In this document: in pieces, positions 59,228-64,000 of the stretch
Position numbering within the stretch: the stretch's first letter is position 1
Layout of the letters: every line of letters starts with the position of its first letter
NCBI RefSeq assembly: GCF_018873765.1
Contig: NC_057918.1
Span: forward strand, 9,246,862-9,310,861
From: Telopea speciosissima
Taxonomy: Eukaryota; Streptophyta; Magnoliopsida; Proteales; Proteaceae
Direction of reading: 5' to 3'
Length of the DNA: 64,000 nucleotides
Program-made: the position numbers and the translations under genes
The notes under the pieces: generated by a model
Told to the model about the DNA's origin: nothing
The model's input: only the letters and a program-made list of their open reading frames with translations
The model's database searches: none

Positions 59228-60567
59228 TGGTTTCAGAGCAAGATAACCAATAACAGTATACCAATTATTGTTGTTTTGAGTCTCTAAAGATTTTCGTGCT
59301 TGCATACAGCAGCGACTGCTGCTTCTATCTCTAATGTGTTCCCTTGTTTAATGACATATACAACAAGGGATTTCTATATGCTGATGAAGGATATTCTGTG
59401 GTTCTGCTGTTGCTGATTTCTCTATGCGGCTGATTACTCCCACAATGAGGTCTGAAATAAGATCAGATAATGACTTGCAGTTACTCTGTTTTTCAAGTTT
59501 CTTGATCTGGAAAAGGTTTTACAAGATCTGGTGATCCAACCATTGAATCATAGTGATATTTTGGGATTAGTTCCCTGCCCTAGAAGAGGAGATTGACCAG
59601 AGTTTGGTCTTCATATGGTCTACTGATTTGCTGTTATTTGGATCCCTATTTTTTAGGATCTAATGTTTTTATTTCTGGTTTGTGTCTGCCGAGCTCCATC
59701 TGTCCATTGGATTTATTCCATATTTTGGGGATGTTTTTTCTCATTCAAGGTCTATAGAATATATTCGATCCAAGTTGTGAGCAAGATCAGAGCTCTTAAT
59801 TTGTTGATGTTGAATTTCTCCTCTATTCCGAATTTCCTGCCCTGCGATATGACTTCCTTGGCTTGTTGTTCTGATCAGTATGTTGCTGATGGTTACTGCA
59901 TCGTTCTAAGATATCCGCTACTGTTTTGGTTTCTATTTTCAATTCCGGAAATCAGAAAACTGTTATGTTATTTCAGTCTGAATTCTGTTACTGGTGTGCT
60001 TAATCTTATTGTCGTTATGGATACATTCTATTTACTGTTTTGGACTGCCAAATCAGTTGCAGTTTCTGTTCTGGAGTTTTCTTTAGGTATCCTAACTCTA
60101 ATAAGATATTACCACCTGCTATCAGATAATACCCTTAGATCAGGTTTAGATTCTGAACAGCTGTTCCCCTCCATATATCTGACCTTCAATCAAATTCTTA
60201 TCACATCTGAGTTATTGATCTCTGTTTACTGGTTTATATGAAATTCTGTTTTCTAAACCTGTCACTGCGGCTCTGGTTTTCTGGATTTCTGCAATTCTGC
60301 TCTCTTGAAGGTTTGAGTATCTTTATGCTGCTCTGTGGAGATCTAATCTAATCTATTGCTGTGGTACATATATATATGTCTGGTATCTTGTCATCAGTTG
60401 TGTTGTCAGATCACTGAAGTTATTGGCTCTTGATTGATTCAGATTGTTAATTCAAAAGCTATTAGTTCTACATTGATGCGACATGATCAGCTTGTCTGCG
60501 ATATCTTTGAAAATATTTTTTCTTACCAGAATGTTGTCTGTGATATCTGTGATCATATTTGATAGAG

Positions 60568-62036
60568 ATGCAAGTTTTGTGGCCCACCCAAGCCAGCCTT
60601 GAGCCCGACAGGGCCTGGGCTTGGGCTTGGTGATGTGGAACCCGGATCAAAATACCCTATTGAGTTTGCTTATGGGCCTACCCAATCACTAAATAGCCTA
60701 ACTCAAGATTTGAGTGGCAGAACTGTAAATATTTTAAAGTTGCAAGGGTAATGAAATGCTTGGTAAATAGATGGAATCTTAAGAGGGTATTTAGGTAGAC
60801 AAAGAGAAAGGATAAGAAAGAGAATTTTAATTAATGAGAAGGAGCACTCTAGGAAGAGGAGATAAAATAAGGACTCAAGGGGTTAATAGAAATAGGCAGG
60901 GGTAAACCTGGAAAAACAATTATATGAAGGGCTAGAAACACAACATGAGGTTGTCCTCAACCTTTGAACATGAACAGAAAACCAACGGCAGAGAAGGAAA
61001 GTGATTTGAAGATGGATCTCCCTCTTGAGGTACTCAAATCGATGTGAGTTTTCGGGCAGTGAATCGCAACTACCAGCCCTCCCAAGAGTGCTAAAAATCT
61101 AGTCGAGAAAACCTGCAATAAGACAGCTTGGTGGGTATGAACCTGGGTCTGGCGGTGGTTTTGAAGCAACCTGGTTTGCAGGTTTCAATTCATACAGATT
61201 AGGTAATGTTCTGCTACCAAAGATCAGCTTCAGAATCACTCCAGTTATAAGTACCAACAAACCAAAGTTCAGGTGGGAGAAGAAGATAAGGCACAAAGGA
61301 GATCAACCCAATAATGTGGGGCTGACGCTACGGCCCAGAAACAGAGTAACAGTATAGGTTTAACGTAAACTGAAATAAAAGAAGAGGAAGAGGAACAAGA
61401 AGAAGATAGAAGAAGAAAGAAAGAGATATCACATGCGGAACATGCGGAATAGGGGAGAGAGGAAGAAGCTCGCACACGTACAGCCACCAGGCTTCACAAA
61501 CTCACAATTTCGTTCTATTCAATCTGGCAATTAATGGTGGTTACATGATATAAATAAAGAAAAATCAAAAGACTCCTATTCTAACTCTAAAACTGAAATA
61601 TAACGGAACACTACCACTACCTAGCTTATTCAAAGTAAAACAAAAGACTACAAGATAAATCCAAATAAATAAATAGACTACTAATATCCTACTAGACCAA
61701 AGACCCAAGACTGGACCCGGTTCTCGATATGGGTTCTCAAACGAGTTCAACACAGTCCAAGGAAGTGCTCTTGCATCACTTGGGCTTTTCAACCGGTGGG
61801 TTGGGCCAGGGTTGAGATTTCCAAGCCCTGAATAGGACCAGGTCAGGCTTGGGCTGAGCCCAGCCTGCCCCGACCCTGTATATGTAACTATATATGTATA
61901 TAATTATATATAATACTATCATACATATAGTCAAAAACAGGGCTAACCCGGCTTAATCAGGGTCAATCAGGGCGGGGTTGAGCTAAGGGGACCTGAGGTT
62001 GGGCTGGGGTTTTAAAAAGCCCACCCGGTTGCACCC
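60568..62036. mobile_element. Nested GC-rich TIR element inside the LTR element
   Basis: Left end atgcaagttttgtggcccac and right end (reverse complement) gtgcaaccgggtgggc are similar inverted termini; both ends are rich in gggctt/agccc motifs. This is the style of hAT-type plant elements that start with a GGGTGCAA-like end. No transposase and no clear 8-bp TSD. A TA-rich stretch lies at about 61878-61915. Confidence 0.5.
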
Positions 62037-62359
62037 CTAAGATCTAAGATTACTATCTCCTGTGATGGTCTAGTTGATGCCCTGAGGTGTTCGATAATCT
62101 GTTCGTCTTGCAATTGCTACAGATATCAGATCTAAGTCTGAGATTTGATATCCTTTATTAATGGTACTGTAACTTCTGTGTTGTATTTATTATTGGAGTA
62201 TATTTTCTCTGCTCAGATTTATTTCAAATTTTCAATCTAGCCTATCTGGGATCATAATTGTTGCTTCTGCTCCTTCGATATGATATGGTTTATTTATGTT
62301 AATCCAGGTTGTTGTTGCGATGTGATTTTAAGACTGAACAGGTCCTCTCTGTTCTCCTC

Positions 62360-62420
62360 CTTGGGTTATTTGTCCATGTGTAGTGCTACACGTGAGGAGT
62401 ATTGAGATGATGGGAATAAT
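62360..62420 (+). repeat. TRIM fragment
   Basis: Contains tttgtccatgtgtag, ctacacgtgaggag and ttgagatgatggga, matching the internal region and LTR start of the TRIM at 42505-42615. It lies within the LTR element interior, so the TRIM family may derive its ends from this kind of element. Confidence 0.6.
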
Positions 62421-62914
62421 CAAGATTTCTTCCGATTAAGATTTCTTCTTATTGAAGATTTCTATCTAAGTTCTTCCTATTGGATTTTCTGGCCTGCATT
62501 AATGAGTTCCATCTTCTACTGCTGATATTTTTTGGCCTGTTGTTATGTTTTCTGGCCTGCAGCGATGAGTTCTTCATTTTGTACTGCTGCTATTTTCTGT
62601 CCTTAGATGGTATTTTCTGCCACTTATTTTGTTCATTGCTATCTAGATTTCTTCTTAATGAAGATCTCTCTATTGCTACTAATGGCAGCTAGTATCACTG
62701 ATCAGATTTCAGCTGGTCTGATCTGTTTATGTTTAATCTTGTGCAGAGACTGGAAGATTCTTCTTCCTGCTGTTCTTTTGTTTGCTCCATATCTGGGTAT
62801 GGTTGCTGTCACTGACCTCCACTGATATATTTATTTAATGGCTCTGCTAGTTATTTATGTTCTAGTTTTCAAGCTGGAATGTAGGAGATATGTATGCTCC
62901 AGCTTGAGGAGAAC

Positions 62915-63092
62915 TGTTAAAGCTTTATGTTACACTGTAGCGGTATTTTTGTAATGGTATTTCATTATTTTGGTCTTGTGTGTAAATAAACATAAGCGTT
63001 ACTGTAGTGTTTATATATACAAGACATCCCTACCAATTGGACTGCTCTCTATTTTTCTTCCAATCAGTAGTTCTTCTGATTTTGCTTTGTCA
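62915..63092 (+). repeat. Right LTR of the mannosidase-intron element
   Basis: 178 bp, begins TGTTAAAGC and ends TTTGTCA. Compared with the left LTR it lacks two internal segments. Confidence 0.7.
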
Positions 63093-63126
63093 AACTTTCT
63101 ACAAAAAACTTAAACCTAGGACTTTT

Positions 63127-63146
63127 TTTGTTGTTGTTGTTGTTGT
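63127..63146. repeat. (TTG)n microsatellite
   Basis: Six TTG units after a T-run. It may be the trace of an RTE-type LINE tail. Confidence 0.7.
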
Positions 63147-63361
63147 AGAAAGGATCCATCTCCAGGGTCAAGAAAGAGGATGGCGCAAATCAGCAACTCC
63201 AAGGTAAAATTTCAAAATCAGTGAAAAAGAATAATTCTTGTGAATCAATTTTAATTTCTCACATTCCTCGTCACTCTAATAACTGCAACACATTAATATA
63301 AAATAAAACATCCATTGTATTCTTTGATATAAAATTGATTAAACATTCTGTGTTGGAAGGA

Positions 63362-63690
63362 TAAAGTAAGGAATGATCATATTAAAGCTGATTTGGAAGT
63401 AGTTCTGATACATGATAAGCTATGAGAAAGTCATTTGAGGTGGCATGGCCATGTTCAACGGAGGCCTTTGGATGCTCCAGTACGGAGGAGTGATTTGATT
63501 CAAATTGAATAAACTAAAAGAGCCAGGGGCAAACCTAAAATGACCCTAGGAAAAGTGGTGTAGGAAAGACATGCATAGCTTAGGTCTTTTTCAAGTATGA
63601 CCTCGAATAGAGCTGATTGGAGGGCAAGCATCCATGTAGCTGATTTCATTTAGTTGGGATAAGGCTGAGTTGCTGTTGTTGTATTCTAAT
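63362..63690 (+). mobile_element. RTE-type LINE 3' remnant
   Basis: Frames read LRWHGHVQRRPLDAPVRRSD, KRARGKPKMTLGKVV, then DRA-like NRADWRASIHVADF, the C-terminal tail typical of plant RTE LINE polymerases, broken by stops and shifts. The end gctgttgttgt matches the short-repeat tail of RTE elements. Confidence 0.75.
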
Positions 63691-64000
63691 ATTCTTTCTC
63701 AATAACTACAGCTTCAACAATTCCTGGAGGCCCGCAATTAGTTAATCATGGCCATAGTTCAGTACTTCAGTTAATGGTCATATAGCAGAGAGACCAAGTT
63801 ATGTTGCAAACCCTGAGATATTATTCTGATGAGGAATGGACATGAAATGGTTTCACAGAATCAGCCACTTGTCTCAGTCATTTGGGATATTATTGTGAAA
63901 AAGGAAAGAGTCACAATCACTGAGTTTTACCTTAGTAGTTATGAAATGAGCCAATCACTCAATCCTACACTATGGTACCTTACAGAACATAAAAATGGTG

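Larger units (their letters stand above)
58977..63092 (+). mobile_element. Non-autonomous LTR retrotransposon in the mannosidase II intron
   Basis: Left LTR about 58977-59227 and right LTR 62915-63092 share aagctttatgtta, tatatatacaagacat and ccaattggactgctctctat; the right copy is shortened by deletions. A primer-binding site tggtttcagagcaag follows the left LTR (59228). The sequence before the right LTR is purine-rich (agcttgaggagaac). The 3.7-kb interior has no gag or pol. It is opposite in strand to the host gene. Similar flanks (actttcta near 58964 and 63094) may be TSD traces. Confidence 0.75.

Noticed and set aside
59663-60241. 192-aa ORF on the plus strand
   Set aside because: Lies in the coding-free interior of an LTR element, hydrophobic from T-rich composition, no recognisable domain.
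57868-64000. Missing 5' exons of mannosidase II
   Set aside because: I looked on the minus strand for the expected sequence before EQ/MTEGN and for the HxD zinc motif and found none; the exons probably lie beyond the window.

Overview
This is nuclear DNA from a flowering plant. The protein-coding genes are split by GT-AG introns, have AATAAA-type poly(A) signals, match plant-specific families, and sit among plant transposons (Copia, TRIM, Au-type SINEs, Mutator-like MITEs, LINEs). Long, transposon-filled introns suggest a medium to large genome, probably a woody or early-diverging eudicot or a magnoliid; the species cannot be fixed from sequence alone. No virus, CRISPR array, bacterial operon, rRNA gene or free-standing tRNA gene was seen.

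Four genes were reconstructed exon by exon. (1) 1198-14500 (+): ALDH10, an aminoaldehyde/betaine aldehyde dehydrogenase of 508 aa in 15 exons; intron 2 carries an internally deleted Copia element. (2) 21942-31700 (+): ATG9, the autophagy lipid scramblase, 883 aa in 9 coding exons, with a separate 5'UTR exon near 18090-18486 and upstream ORFs. (3) 36098-50980 (+): the alpha-type (KJC1-like) subunit of GDP-mannose pyrophosphorylase, 415 aa in 15 exons; its 10.7-kb intron 9 is packed with nested transposons. (4) 55120-57867 (-): the large 3' exon of Golgi alpha-mannosidase II, 915 residues; the 5' exons lie beyond the right edge.

Layout: 1-1197 is the ALDH10 promoter, with a duplicated remnant of its own first exon, a hairpin repeat and a 65-bp tandem duplication. 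14501-18090 is intergenic and holds a 1.4-kb element with long inverted ends. 31701-36097 is intergenic and mostly AT-rich. 50981-55119 is intergenic between two convergent genes and holds a solo LTR and a SINE. 57868-64000 is mannosidase intron, filled by a non-coding LTR element with a nested insertion and by a LINE tail.

ALDH10 oxidises aminoaldehydes (polyamine and osmolyte metabolism) and ATG9 supplies membrane to autophagosomes. The last two genes both serve glycosylation: GDP-mannose supply and N-glycan trimming. From memory, the Arabidopsis ALDH10A8 and KJC1 genes are also neighbours (At1g74920 and At1g74910), so the ALDH10-GMPPA linkage looks ancient. I found no new biochemical system. 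The most notable items are the uORF whose stop overlaps the ATG9 start, the ATG9 in-frame minisatellite, the nested TRIM/MITE insertion, the gene-fragment-like element at 16120-17517, and the ALDH10 specificity residue.
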